Position numbers and translations under genes: made by a program
Assembly (NCBI RefSeq): GCF_040183065.1
Contig: NC_091132.1
Coordinates: 161,470,602-161,534,601, forward strand
Source: Periplaneta americana
Taxonomy: Eukaryota > Arthropoda > Insecta > Blattodea > Blattidae
Reading direction: 5' to 3'
Length of the DNA stretch: 64,000 nt
Shown: positions 25,478 through 35,318 of the stretch, piece by piece
How positions within the stretch are numbered: position 1 is the stretch's first letter
Layout: the number at the start of each line of letters is the position of its first letter
The notes under the pieces: generated by a model
The model's database searches: none
What the model saw: the letters and a program-made list of their open reading frames with translations, nothing else
What the model was told of the DNA's origin: nothing

Positions 25478-26846
25478 GTTTAGGCCTTTTTATTGCCTTG
25501 TTCCGGCTGCAAATTGCTGTTGATTCTATCTTTTCTTAGGTCTTCCCAAATTTCTCCTTCCTCGTGGTGAATAGTTGAGTTGTATGCTACTTTTGGTATT
25601 CTATTCATCCTTGTTAAGTGTTGTTTCCAATTTCTTCTGTGTTCCACTATTGTTGTATTTAATTCCTCTACTTTTAGTTGCTGTCTTATTTCTGTATTGT
25701 GTTTTTGTCTGTTCTTTGGTATTCTGCTATCTGTATGATTCCTGTTGCTTCCCGCACATAAAATTGCACGACACTTCACTTACTAGAACCAAAGCATAGT
25801 TCAGTCCGAAATGTGGAATTTTCAGAAGTGAGGTTGGAATGTGAGTGGGCCAAATTATATGTACTGCTGTGCCAACAACACTTTGCTAACCATAGCTGAC
25901 CAATTTGAGTAGCTATCCAGCAATTCAGATGAAACTGTAACATCGAACGTTGTGTTTGCACACAGGTTTTACAGGCATTACAATGGACGAAGGTGCAAAA
26001 ACCGAAAGATTCAATTATGAAATGTGAGAAATTTGATCTTATCTGTATCAAGAGTGGTAAAAAATAAAGCCGATGTGTGCTATAAACTTGTTTTTGTTAA
26101 GGAAGAAATGAGAATGATTTACAAATGCATCATTTGTAGAAGAGGGAAAAAAACACAGTTTTCTTCAAGGAACAATATTAAATGTATTGCTGTGAATAAT
26201 GCATGTGTCTTAATTAATTCACAGTGTAGTATTTAATCCGTGTTATACTATTTTGTGCAATCCAGTAGCTACATCATCATTAACCAAGAGTTACACCACT
26301 GATTTGCTCTGTTCTCATGTCAGAGCATGTAATAGATATAAACAGGTTGAAGCATTTCACTTCATCCTTTTGTGGAAAACGCACATTTCTTCTTATTTGG
26401 GTCTATGTTCGTAAATGTGTTTGGGAAAACATCCATCGTCCACTCTATCTTAAACTATTATCCAGTCATTTCGATATTGGTCATTTAATTTTAAAACACT
26501 AGTAATTTATATTTACTTTTAGAGAACCCAAAGTTTCATTGCCACCCTCACATAAGCCCGCCATCAGTACCTATTCTGTGTGAAATTAATCCAATCCGAG
26601 TCAATTTTACCCATGGGATTTTAAAATGCACATATTCTACATTAATTGTTTTGGTAGTTTTAAAGATACGATGGAAAGGTATGTCGTAGATTACATCATT
26701 ACTACCGCCATACGAAAATTAAATGAAATTATTCTCATATTTTTTCCATCTCATCCTTGTCTATTTACCTTCTATCTTTCTTTTTTCTCATTTGTCTTCT
26801 TTTTTTTTTTTACATATTTTTACATATCAATTACGCTCTACTTTAT

Positions 26847-26884
<38 letters not shown>

Positions 26885-29800
26885 GTATTAACTACATATT
26901 TTACATTTTATTCACTCACCATTGCCGACGTTGGGATTCGAACCAAGAACCCCTATTATTTCAGTAGAGGTCCAACACCTTAACCATTAAGCCAAGGAGA
27001 CTAGTTACAAATCGATCGTCAAAATCAGCTATCTGTAGAATTATGTCCATTATTTCTATAGTAATAGTCTATAAACGAAACAATAGATGGCATTATAAGT
27101 ACTGTAACACATATAAAATTGATCGAAAACTTTTAAATTCCTACACACTGTCAGTACTAGACTTCCATTAATGCGTGTACTGTGGCAGAAAGTATCGATA
27201 CTAATGAAACTGTGCAACATGCTCAAGACATACAACACACATTAAAGTGGATACATATTATAACATCATAACTACGTACTACAGAAAAAAGTATTTTGCT
27301 TTATAGAGAATATAACATTACCATCGGAAGAACTGAAGTATTGTTGAATTAAATACTATTATAGTCACAATCATGCCATGGTATGAAAGAAAAATTTCAC
27401 AACCTCGAGCGGGAATCGAACCTGCGACTTCCTGTTCTCCGGTCATTTACATTTGTGAAGTATTGTGTCCATAGTGAAAAACAAATAAAATTTAAAACTT
27501 ATAAGCGATCATCAAAAATGACATTTCGTTTCGAATTACAGTGTAGTGAGTATAAGAAAATTACTGCTATTACATATAATACTTGCTTTAAAGACTGTGA
27601 ATTTTAAATTCTACAAAACATCGTACTTAATAACATTGGCTTCATGAAATGACTTCAGAAATAGCGAACTTAGTAGTGAAACAAATTTAAGCTTACAGGT
27701 TATACTAGTGAAGGAAGAGTTGAAGTGCATGATGAATAAAACAGAATGGTGAGTACGAAATTTTATATACGCTTAATTTAAGCCATTAACTCCAAAAATA
27801 TGTAATGAAATTGTCAGTTTAAAAAACAACATGGCTGTACGTAACTATTATAACTACCTTGTGACATCATCTATGACATAACCTTCCATCGTATCTTTAA
27901 ATTTACCATTGATTGTATAAAACCATCTTCTTTTAAGAGTCCTTCTGAATATAGAAGTATTTCACATATACAAAAAATCAATTTTATTAACAGTGTATTT
28001 CCTTTAATTTGAGATGATTACCTCTGACGCCCCATTTACAATTCTTGACGTATTGCGCCATTACTTTTCTGATTTCTTATAGTGTTTGCATGAGAAACTA
28101 TGATGTGATGGGACTGCCTTCTTAGTGTTTCTCCACCAACCTGCTTCGAGGAATTCTCCTCTATCCCTCGGGAGTGGTTCTTGATAGAGCCTAGATGCTA
28201 AATAATGAATGTTCACCCCCTGACAGAAACTCGTCTGTTGAGAGTTACCCAGTACATATGCGGATATAGCAAATTCTCCCTTGTTAATAGGTTCGTATGA
28301 TGCCAATCTTAAATGCATCCAGTGCAGTTTTCCTATTTTCCAAAGAATTCTTAAATAAAAACAAGAGTGTTGTAAAGTACAGGCTGTTCACTGGTAATGA
28401 AATTAACAAAAAAGTAACTAATCTAGAGAATTGGTTACTAACAATACCATCCCATCGCACCTCCTCATACTCATCCTCTTTCACAATAGCCCTGCCAAGA
28501 CTCTGGAATTCGTTGTATTGTATTGTATTGTATTTATTAACATTCCATGGTATTCATACATGCTTACAGCTAGAATATGGAACAAGTCAAAAAACTTAAT
28601 ACTATTATAAAATCTTAATTTATAGTCACAGTCTAGATGAAATATATACAGACGAGATTTACAATATAGTCTACTAGTACAACACATAATTTTTAGTTAC
28701 CTGCTAGCATCAGGGACTGTCGAAATAAAATTGAATTCAAACGCAAACTTACTAGGCACTTGGTCAGTGATTGAGACTCGTTCAGACATTGGTTCTTGTA
28801 AATAGTTCTCTTAATCTATCACAAAATATCTCAATATATGGTAATTTCATCACTATAGAATTTTGTTATTCTAGGTTTAATTTGTAATTCAGTAAATACA
28901 AAAATATCTTTGTTCTTAACATCTATGATAAATTGCCTAGCTTTCATTAATCAGGTAATCTTGTCGTACTTTAATGTTTATTGTAATTGTAATTGTAAAT
29001 TTAATATTAATTGTAATTTTATTCTTCATATTATAGTTGTAATCCCCAGGTAATCAGGTAGTCTTGTCGTACTTTAATTTTTATTGTAATTGTAAATTTA
29101 ATATTAATTGTAATTTTATTCTTCATATTATAGTTGTAATCCCCTGATAGAGGGGCAGAGAAGGCCTGATAGCCTTATCTCTACCAGGTTAAATAAATAA
29201 ATACTACTACTACTACTATTAAATGTAACGAAAATAAACCACTGGAATGATCGAATATTCCGCTGTTAGAGTGTGTTTTTGTTGCTTTTCACGTTGAAAA
29301 AGCCAGCACCACTTGCAGGTTCTCTATCACCTGGGCAGCATGTTAATTTTTTGTGTGGGGATTCACAAAGGACGTGTGGACACCCAACCTATTACCACAC
29401 TGGTGGAGCTCTTGTGATTGCCGAGTACGCATTAACTTGATCACCAGCGTGTGAAGTGTTTTCTGTGGGTCCAGCTTTATAGAATCGGTGATGGAATTTC
29501 GTCCAAATGTTACCATATGACGACCCATCAAGCCTCCACTTCTCCGTAGCTGCCTTCTTCGGTATGCTGAAGTTATTGGAGATTCAGTTACTTGTACTGA
29601 CAGCACATGTAAGCTGTTGTCAACAAGCCAATGCACGGAATCCAGAAGAAAATACACAATATACAAACACAATGTACCTGCAATTCACTACTATACACAT
29701 CTTACCCCTAAACGCCCGATTTCTACAAAATCGATACATAATTTTGGGACATTCTGTAAGTTGTATTATATAATAATCATATACATTCAACAATATTTAA

Positions 29801-31332
29801 GAAATAGACTTTATACCGCCTATCCAATGCTCCACATTCTAATCAGTGCTCAAAATAACCCCAGTAACTGGTCGAAAGCAAGGCGTGAACAAAATTTTAT
29901 TGTCTTTTATTTTCCATATTAGCCTGTGTTTTCATTACTGATGTTCATATGTTGTTTCTTCGGATATTTTAATTTCACTATATTGACTCTTGTGGGACTG
30001 ATATATTTTCATATTCATTTCAGAATGGTGGATAATTTTGATAAGAATATATCACAAGATCTTGCCGACATTGATCGTGATGAAGACAAATTGACACAAT
30101 GTGGTAGCAACAGTCCAGACACTACGAGTGTTGGAGACTTAAGCAGTAATTCTGTGACGTGTAATAAATGCAACGAGGTTTTGTTAACACCGCAATCTTT
30201 GAAACTTCATCTCCATGCACATACAATAAAAAGCTCATTGAAATGCGATGTGTGTGGAAAGACATTCTTAAAATTTAGTGATATGAACCGGCATGCACTC
30301 CTCCTCAAAGGCGAACTTCCATTCAAATGCGATGTATGTGAAAAGTCTTTCCCAAGTTCATGTGATGTGGAGACACATTTACGCATACACACTAGACAGA
30401 GGCCATACAAATGCCAGGCGTGTGGAAATACTTTTTCGGAACCGGGACAGTTAAAACAACATGTACGAATTCACACCGACGAGAGTCCATTCAAATGTGA
30501 AGACTGTGGAAAGTGTTTCTCAGAATCGCCTTATTTAAGAAGACATGCTCGCATCCACTGCGGCGAAAGGTCATTCAAATGCCAAGGGTGTGGAAAGTGT
30601 TTCTCGTCATCTGCAGATTTAAGCAGACATACGCACACGCATACAGACCAAAAACAATTCAAATGCGAGGTGTGTGGAAAGTGTTTCCCTGAGTTAATAC
30701 AATTAAAGGCACATACACGCATACACACTGGCGAAAAACCATTCATATGTGAGGCGTGTGGAAAATTTTTCTCAACATTGGCACACTTAAAGGAACATGC
30801 CCGCATACACACTGGCGAAAGGCCATTCAAATGTGACGTATGTGGAAAGAGTTTCTCAGTGTCTGCAGTTTTAAACAGACATGCACGCATACATACAGGC
30901 GAAAAGCCATACAAATGTGAAGTTTGTGGAAAATGTTTCTCAGCATCGGCATATTTGAATAGTCATGCACGTATACACACAGGCGAAAGGCCATACAAAT
31001 GTGAAGTTTGTGCAAAATGTTTTTCAGCATCGACAGATTTGAACAGGCATGAGCGCATACACACAGGCGATAGACCATATAAATGTCACGTTTGTGGGAA
31101 ATGTTTTACAGTATCGGCAGATTTGAACAGGCATGCACGCATACACACAGGCGAAAGGCCGTTCAAGTGTGATTTGTGTGGAAAGTGTTTCTCTGTATCT
31201 GCTAATTTAAGGAGTCATGTACGCATACACACAGGCCAAAAGCCGTTCAAATGCGATGTTTGCGGAAAGTGTTTCTTAGTCTCAGCAGGTTTATACAGAC
31301 ATGCACGCACACACACGACTGAAAAGTCATAG
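14516..31332 (+). CDS. C2H2 zinc-finger gene, complete four-coding-exon model
   Basis: Coding exons 14516-14608, 14945-15082, 16367-16449 and 30024-31332 join in phase (0, 0, 2) to give about 540 residues. The first three encode an acidic, SUMO-motif-rich linker with MDLVKVEPEVDPL at its start; the last encodes 14 C2H2 fingers. All junctions have AG acceptors and GTAAG/GTGAG-like donors, and the phase-2 donor at 16449 needs exactly the one base that precedes the ATG-like codon at 30025. Expected role: sequence-specific nuclear repressor or activator of an expanded lineage-specific family. The start codon is 5 bases inside an exon opened by acceptor 'cttctttcag' at 14510, so a non-coding first exon lies upstream. 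The last intron is 13.6 kb and holds most of the TEs at 17.3-29.2 kb. The long-range join is inference from phase and family architecture; further small exons cannot be excluded. Confidence 0.72.
14945..15082 (+). CDS. ZNF gene coding exon 2 (acidic linker)
   Basis: 46 codons between 'ttctgtag' and donor GTAAGT. Reads EGNLSHLEVTAMKTECVDHS and continues with IKTE, IKVE and VKSE, four psi-K-x-E motifs in one exon. Counterpart of 59806-59937. Phase 0 at both ends. Confidence 0.88.
15083..16366. other. intron of the ZNF gene, nothing else seen
   Basis: AT-rich sequence between matched donor and acceptor. No TE ends or extra coding exon recognised. Confidence 0.6.
16367..16449 (+). CDS. ZNF gene coding exon 3 (acidic linker)
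   Basis: 27 codons plus two bases: EDLFDLDKVQLKLKEEVPSE then ADEVFSEG, acceptor 'cttttccag', donor GTGAGT, ending in phase 2. The phase matches both 14-finger exons in the window (1383 and 30024). Contains LKEE. Confidence 0.85.
16450..17320. other. start of the last ZNF intron, no feature
   Basis: AT-rich intronic sequence with a C8 tract near 16879 and a T tract near 17061. Nothing coding recognised. Confidence 0.5.
17325..17870 (+). pseudogene. mariner-like transposase, C-terminal half
   Basis: Frames read ENVFYGEMERNPPHVMVWAI, then QQDGAPAHF, WWIGRG and PPRSPNLT, and end near KTWRRIQLF. QDGAP and RSPNL are the regions around the second and third catalytic acids of the IS630/Tc1/mariner fold. 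At least two frame changes and an in-frame stop separate them, the N-terminal half is missing and no inverted ends were found. Dead remnant in the ZNF intron. Confidence 0.78.
17995..18825 (+). repeat. dispersed direct repeat, about 215-bp unit twice
   Basis: The unit runs from 'cgcagcaaagcttataccgta' through 'cagagggccgtgattcacgt' to 'gaaggtcatgaatgatg' (about 18010-18215) and recurs at about 18640-18825 with diverged sequence. About 400 bp of unrelated sequence separates the units. Possibly the ends of an unidentified retroelement. Confidence 0.75.
18830..20279. other. no gene recognised
   Basis: Frames of 83-113 codons at 19526-19777 and 19864-20205 have no recognisable motif. The higher GC block near 19850-19990 may be an old TE piece. 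Confidence 0.35.
20386..21414 (-). mobile_element. mariner-like element (DUF4817 HTH), deleted
   Basis: Inverted ends of about 100 bp: left ACAGGGTGATTCACAAGGAA, right complement ACAGGGTGAATCACGAGGAA, both continuing through 'gtccgtttt'. Minus strand near 20960-20800 encodes MPYKLSTTEYVDIVNVYSLC and ERFPNRRVPYRRIFT, the HTH of this group. No catalytic domain remains. Inserted within the hAT gene. Confidence 0.85.
22510..22622. mobile_element. 113-bp hAT-type MITE
   Basis: Ends CAGAGCCGGTAAACAG and, on the other strand, CAGGGGTGGTAAACAG. A perfect 8-bp duplication CTCTAGAG flanks it (22502-22509, 22623-22630). The host hAT frame (VALE|FLSVLKDFTFN) is interrupted exactly here. Confidence 0.92.
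22871..23135 (+). mobile_element. tRNA-derived SINE (family B)
   Basis: Head 'gcgtggctcagtcggttaag' (box A) and 'gggttcgatccccgc' (box B), a body with 'ttttccccaacc', and 'gttgatacagcgtcgttaaa' near the A-rich tail, shared with family A. Flanks ATCATG and TTCATG; the hAT frame resumes directly after it. Confidence 0.9.
23322..23859 (+). repeat. 269-bp tandem duplication inside the CAACGAG element
   Basis: Two head-to-tail copies starting 'gtaatgaacttatgcgccc' at 23322 and 23591, differing at only about five bases, so this duplication is young relative to the surrounding elements. Confidence 0.95.
24196..24280. repeat. 85-nt hairpin
   Basis: Arm 'aattgagcacccacgt' + 'caataatggggtaagta' and its complement pair over about 34 bp with one mismatch around a loop of about 17 nt. 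Pre-miRNA-like in size, or a subterminal palindrome of the host element. Confidence 0.85.
25434..25790 (-). mobile_element. LINE 3' fragment with (TA)n tail
   Basis: Minus strand encodes HNTEIRQQLKVEELNTTIVE and WKQHLTRMNRIPKVAYN, the C-terminus of a LINE reverse transcriptase of the group that ends in a 'QHLxRM...GRRDxGRPxKRW' motif, here decayed. The frame ends near 25480 and a (TA)n tract (25434-25475) follows as its tail. Confidence 0.7.
25791..28295. other. no gene recognised apart from tRNA-like pieces
   Basis: AT-rich. Holds a (TA)n tract at about 26841-26885, the minus-strand tRNA-like head at 26915-27000 and a weak box B at 27405-27430 ('gagcgggaatcgaacctgcg'). No coding exon recognised; within the ZNF intron. 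Confidence 0.4.
26915..27000 (-). mobile_element. tRNA-like SINE head
   Basis: On the minus strand 'cttggcttaatggttaagg' (box A) and 'ggttcgaatcccaac' (box B), separated as in a tRNA but with a tRNA-unlike fold. Body toward lower coordinates runs into the T-rich and (TA)n sequence; its 3' limit is unclear. Confidence 0.65.
28296..29216 (+). mobile_element. CR1/L2-like LINE, 5' truncated, with 3' UTR
   Basis: Encodes IPSHRTSSYSSSFTIALPRL then WNS; after an inserted repeat it resumes LPASIRDC and a final helix KIEFKRKLTRHLVSD with stop. The 3' UTR holds a roughly 100-bp tandem duplication (from 'cttgtcgtactttaat' at about 28963 and 29061) and ends 'aaggcctgatagcctt...ctaccaggttaaataaata' plus (CTA)n. 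5' truncation removed most of the RT. Confidence 0.82.
28513..28698 (-). mobile_element. retroelement fragment with (ACAAT)n tail inside the LINE
   Basis: Begins on the plus strand with four TTGTA repeats; on the minus strand it ends 'aatgttaataaatacaatac' as a repetitive 3' tail. It splits the LINE codons WNS and LPAS. Family unknown. Confidence 0.7.
29217..29624. other. intronic sequence, nothing recognised
   Basis: Less AT-rich than its surroundings; minus-strand frame 29343-29672 shows no known motif. Confidence 0.4.
30024..31332 (+). CDS. 14-finger exon of the complete ZNF gene
   Basis: Acceptor 'ttcatttcag' at 30023; the first base completes a Gly codon from 16449, then MVDNFDKNISQDLAD. 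Fourteen C2H2 units follow with TGERPF/TGEKPY linkers. Finger 2 has lost its last His (RHALLL, where copy 1 has RHSLLH), while finger 1 is intact, the reverse of copy 1. Stop TAG at 31330 after TTEKS. Decayed finger sequence continues beyond. An alternative start at the ATG of 30025 would give a linkerless 435-residue protein. Confidence 0.9.
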
Positions 31333-31483
31333 AAATATGATGTTTGTGGAAAGTATTTCTCAGCATCGGCAGATTTCAACAGGCATGCACGCATACACAC
31401 ACACATCCGAAAGACCACTTCAATGTGAGGTGCGTGTCAACTATTTCGATTGGGGCATTTAAAACATAAACGCATTCTTACAG
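31333..31483 (+). pseudogene. decayed finger repeats after the stop (continues 32051-32200)
   Basis: 'gatgtttgtggaaagtattt', 'ggcatgcacgcatacacaca' and 'caatgtgaggtgcgtgtcaa' are finger DNA with lost frame. The tail resumes at 32051 beyond the SINE with 'ttgttcgcctacacatagcc' and 'gaagtctgtagacgtttgc', parallel to 2860-2960. Confidence 0.75.
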
Positions 31484-32038
31484 ATATATTTTTTTAATAT
31501 ACCGAAGTACATATGATATTTCCATGCAGATATTCTGCGTCATCATACGATGAAAGTAATGGAACAGAGAAAAACTCTCTCCGGCACCAGGATTTGAACC
31601 TGGGTTTTCAGCTCTAAGTGCTGATGCTTTATCCACTAAGCCACACCGGATACCCGTCCTGGTGTCGGACAGAATCGTCTCAGTTTAAGTTCCAACTCTT
31701 GGGTTCCCTCTAGTGATATGCGTAAATCACTTCGTGATTTAAGACGGCGCTTATTCCGTCGGATCCTGGCCAACTAGTCACTCATAACGAGTGCACCTCA
31801 GCACATGTGTGGACTTCAGTCCTACGTTCATAGACATCTATGACGTAGTGCAGAGGGCGGCCACTAGAGGGGACCCAAGAGTTGGAACTTAAACTGAGGT
31901 GATTGCGATTCTGTCTGACACCGCGGGATGGGTATCCGGTGTGGCTTAGTGGATATAGCATCAGCACGTAGAGCTGAAAACCCGGGTTCAAATCCCGGTG
32001 CCGGAGAGAATTTGTCTCTGTTCCATTACTCTTTCGTT
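31484..32038 (-). mobile_element. palindromic tRNA-SINE (inverted dimer), copy 1
   Basis: Perfect 12-bp TSD GCATTCTTACAG (31472-31483, 32039-32050). Two tRNA-like heads point away from each other: minus-strand box A/B at about 31660-31590 and plus-strand 'gtgtggcttagtggat' plus 'ggttcaaatcccggtgc' at about 31941-32002. Arms of about 150 bp are inverted repeats ('ccaactcttgggttccctctagtg' and complement), joined by a unique centre of about 165 bp. One end carries an additional tail of about 75 bp ending in TA-rich sequence, here on the left. Matches 50327-50875 in opposite orientation. Confidence 0.9.
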
Positions 32039-32282
32039 GCATTCTTACAGGCAAAGGGCTTGTTTGGGGATATTGTTTTTCACAAGCAGGACACCTCTTC
32101 AATGTTGTTCGCCTACACATAGCCAAGAGACCATACAAATTCGAAGTCTGTAGACGTTTGCTAAATTTTCGTCAGCTCAAGATTCAGGGTCTAGATTAAT
32201 GCCACGAACTATTATAATGCAAGTGGAAACAATCCATAATGAGCAAGTGAAGAAAAACATAAGTTTCTTGACACAGTTGAAA

Positions 32283-32482
32283 TGATATCTTGTATTTTAT
32301 TTTAATACAATACGGTTAATGTAACCCATTGCACATCAGCATAACAGTTCAATAGAGGTAATGTGATCTGAAGATGGTTTATAAAAACCGTAAACGTTCA
32401 TCAAGTAGAATTAAATAAAATATCACACTGTTATATAAGATAAGTTTATGACGGACCTTAAGAAAAAGAAAATTGATAAATT
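32283..32482 (-). repeat. 200-bp inverted repeat R, copy next to a P-type transposase 3' piece
   Basis: Complement of 53735-53936 with about 90 percent apparent identity by eye: 'ctgaagatggtttataaaaa', 'cgttcatcaagtagaat', 'aataaaatatcacac', 'aagaaaaagaaaattgataa'. It joins the ZNF 3' flank on its left to P-like sequence on its right. Confidence 0.88.
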
Positions 32483-32484
32483 AA

Positions 32485-33008
32485 CAAACTTATCGGAACA
32501 AAAATGGCTATAAAAAACCAACAAAGGTATGATTAATGCAAGTATGTGTCCATTTGATCATGATTATATCTCAGATTATCAAGCACTAAGCATATATAAC
32601 AGTTATAGTGAAAATGTTCAATACATTGCTGGTAACGTAATTAGACAATTGTCAATTAAATGTTTTGAAGTGCTTACCACTACTGATCGTGTTAAAAAAT
32701 ACAGCCTTATTAAGGTGAAAGATGTGACAAATAATTTGTATATTCCATCATATGATGTGGTAATGTAACAGAGAAGGTTCTTAAGGAAAAATGAAAATAT
32801 GTTAAGGAATGGTGGCTCTAATGTGATGTTAAAATTACAAACAGAAGTGTTTTTTATGTTGTCAGGATGCTTATTCCCTGATTGTGGCCATCTGTTTACA
32901 GCAACAGAACCAAATGAAGAACCTCATTACACTACACTTATTAAGCTCATCTTGAAGCAATATTTCACTTGTCGACTTCACCATTATCATGTGCGCACTA
33001 ACCTCTAA
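32485..33008 (+). pseudogene. P-element-like (THAP9-type) transposase, C-terminal end
   Basis: Frame 1 reads DHDYISDYQALSIYNSYSEN then VQYIAGNVIRQL, the YIAG-containing C-terminal region of P/THAP9 transposases, and after one frame change NEEPHYTTLIKLILKQYF and CRLHHYH. It begins just after TNLSEQKW, the residues at which the larger copy breaks off (TETNLS near 53740). Not expressed from here as it lacks everything upstream. Confidence 0.78.
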
Positions 33009-33795
33009 AATGTAAAATAACTAAATTGCAAGAATGTGCAAATAATTTGATAGTTGCCGTCAATTAGAGTTTTTGTACTACATTTTAGCACAATTTAGAT
33101 CATGACACACTATGTTAAAAGTTTGGTCAAAGACATTAAATATTAAATAAGCTGATTGTTAAGTTTCTTATAGAATTTTTTTTTTTTTCATATTTTTTGT
33201 ATATCTATTGTAAGTAATTACTGGAAATACTTAAAATATTAATTTCCAAACTTTCAGCTACATACTCTTTATCAAAATACTACAATAAACACTCGGATGC
33301 AATAAACATAATAAAACATCTGATATCCCATATCAGGTAACCTAACCTTACTTTGGCGTTTAGACCTATATTATTCCACGACAACATACAGGAAACAGGT
33401 AAGACAGGTAGTATTTTTGTTTTTATATGCCTCAGATCTTATTTAAAGACGTTGCGTGTCAATAATTGTGAATACATGAGTATTAGGTTACGATTTTCTT
33501 ATTAGCTTCATAAGAACCTTCAGTGTGTTTGAAATCTTAATGGCGGCAGTTGGGCGTGTCCCAAGGCTTTTATACATAGCATTGTACAGTGGGTCAAAAC
33601 TCTAGCTGGAAAAAATTAATATTTGTAAGCATTTTTCTACACATTCAGACAATTTCTGTATTTCTATTTTTATTTAGTTACTAAGCGTTTATTTTTCCAC
33701 AATCTTCCAGTCCAGTTCTTAAAAGAGGTGTAACCGCATGGTAACCTGAGAAGTTTAGAAACCTTGGGCGTATCCAAATCAAATGGCCATACTGT
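33009..33795. other. no gene recognised
   Basis: AT-rich 3' flank of the P-like piece; no inverted end matching another part of the P-like gene was found. Confidence 0.4.
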
Positions 33796-33803
33796 ATTCA
33801 TAC

Positions 33804-34719
33804 CATTGCTAACGACATTATACAAGTTGGCGCATAGCGCATTTTTAGTAATGTCTGAATTTCGTTCCTCTGAGCTGTTTTCTATCGTCACTCATGATAT
33901 GTCAATTTAATGAAAACATAAAGTAAAATTTTCGGTACCATGCAGTGATAATTGTACTTTATCACAACGATAATTGTAATAATAATTATTTATTTATTAC
34001 TCGTAATGTAATAATACTTGATTTGGCTTGGAGGATGAGGAGAGTACGTTACACTAAACTCGGCATGCTCAACATTAAAATCGCATTGCTGCGTATGTTA
34101 TATCCTAAATAATGCAAATCGCATATGTGTCAATAGTCAGCAGTAATAATTAACAATTGTCGAATATTTCGCCACTATAAATGATGATGGTAAATCATAC
34201 TATTTTCCTCGAATAACGCTACTGATTGCCTTAAGGCAAGATGATAATAACAATAAAAATAATGTCTGAAAGTAGCAGACACCGGTAGTTCAATATAAGC
34301 AATTATAACAAATTTGAGGGAACGAAATCTGAAAGTAAAACACGGAACTGAAAACAATCAACTTGCCAGAGTAAATGAACGAGATGAACAATGTAGTTTG
34401 GAAGCAAAATTTTTAATTGACTAAATTTAGACTTTCGGGAAACAAAATTGTAAATTCCATTAAATGACGCTGAAAATCTGCATGCTGATTAATAAATTTC
34501 AAATAAGACTGTAATATGCCTGTTATATTTATAATCTTCGTACTCGATCAGTAATGCAAAATTAATCAAAGAATTTTCACGATACACAATGCTTAGTAAT
34601 GGAACTATTCATCATTTAATAGGATTGCAGGGCGAACCTAGCGGCAGAAATTGTCGTGACGCTCAGAGACCCTCTCTCGATCGTGCTATGCGCCAGCTTG
34701 TATAATCTCGTAAGCAACG
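33804..34719. mobile_element. 916-bp TIR element with 8-bp TSD (family T8)
   Basis: Perfect TSD ATTCATAC (33796-33803, 34720-34727). Ends CATTGCTAACGACATTATAC and, on the other strand, CGTTGCTTACGAGATTATAC. The right 230 bp closely match 9700-9939 of the 2.23-kb member ('gaacctagcggcagaaattg', 'gtgctatgcgccagcttg'). Non-coding, internally deleted. Confidence 0.9.
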
Positions 34720-35277
34720 ATTCATACAGTCACCGTAGTATAGGCTACTGCCTCTCAATAAACTGTGAAACTGAAACAAAAGCGAAGTGTAGTGAAAGTA
34801 AATGCCCATTCACAATGAAAATTAAACGCAAGACTTTGGACCCATGTTATTTAATGAAAGCATTCACAATGAAATACGTAAGCGCAAACGCTGACATAAA
34901 CGCAAGAAAAGTTTGCAAACTCCAAACTTTTGCGCTTGCGTTTATGTTATTTTGAAACAAAACACGATCGCAGAGTGCTCTTTTTACTAACACCATCTGT
35001 TGGCTGTTTCTACAAACTGCATTTTTACATCAATTCCTGCTTCAGAACGTTCCAAGTAAATAATGTTCATTTGCTACGGAATGATTTGATGAAATATTAA
35101 TTGCCTTGTATCAAGAACAGCGTTGTCTTTATGACAAGCGACACAAGTATTATAGAGGCAATGCATTAAAAGATAATTATATGGAAGACGATCGCTCATG
35201 AATTAAAATGTAAAGGTAGGTGTATATATCCTATATTGTATGTCCTTCCCTGTAAGAAATTATTATTATTATTATTG

Positions 35278-35318
<41 letters not shown>

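Larger units (their letters stand above)
29625..32285 (+). repeat. segmental duplication, copy 2
   Basis: Counterpart of 955-3075: same intron, 14-finger exon and decayed 3' flank, enlarged by the SINE at 31484-32038. The right limit coincides with the inverted repeat starting at 32283. Confidence 0.8.

Noticed and set aside
30025-30027. ATG of MVDNFDKN as true start of the finger protein
   Set aside because: It directly follows a good acceptor, the phase fits the 16449 donor, and the paralogous exon has ATT here, so it is most likely internal.
31590-31660. Possible tRNA gene within the palindromic SINE
   Set aside because: It recurs in the same context at 50.4 and 50.7 kb with TSDs, so it is a SINE head.
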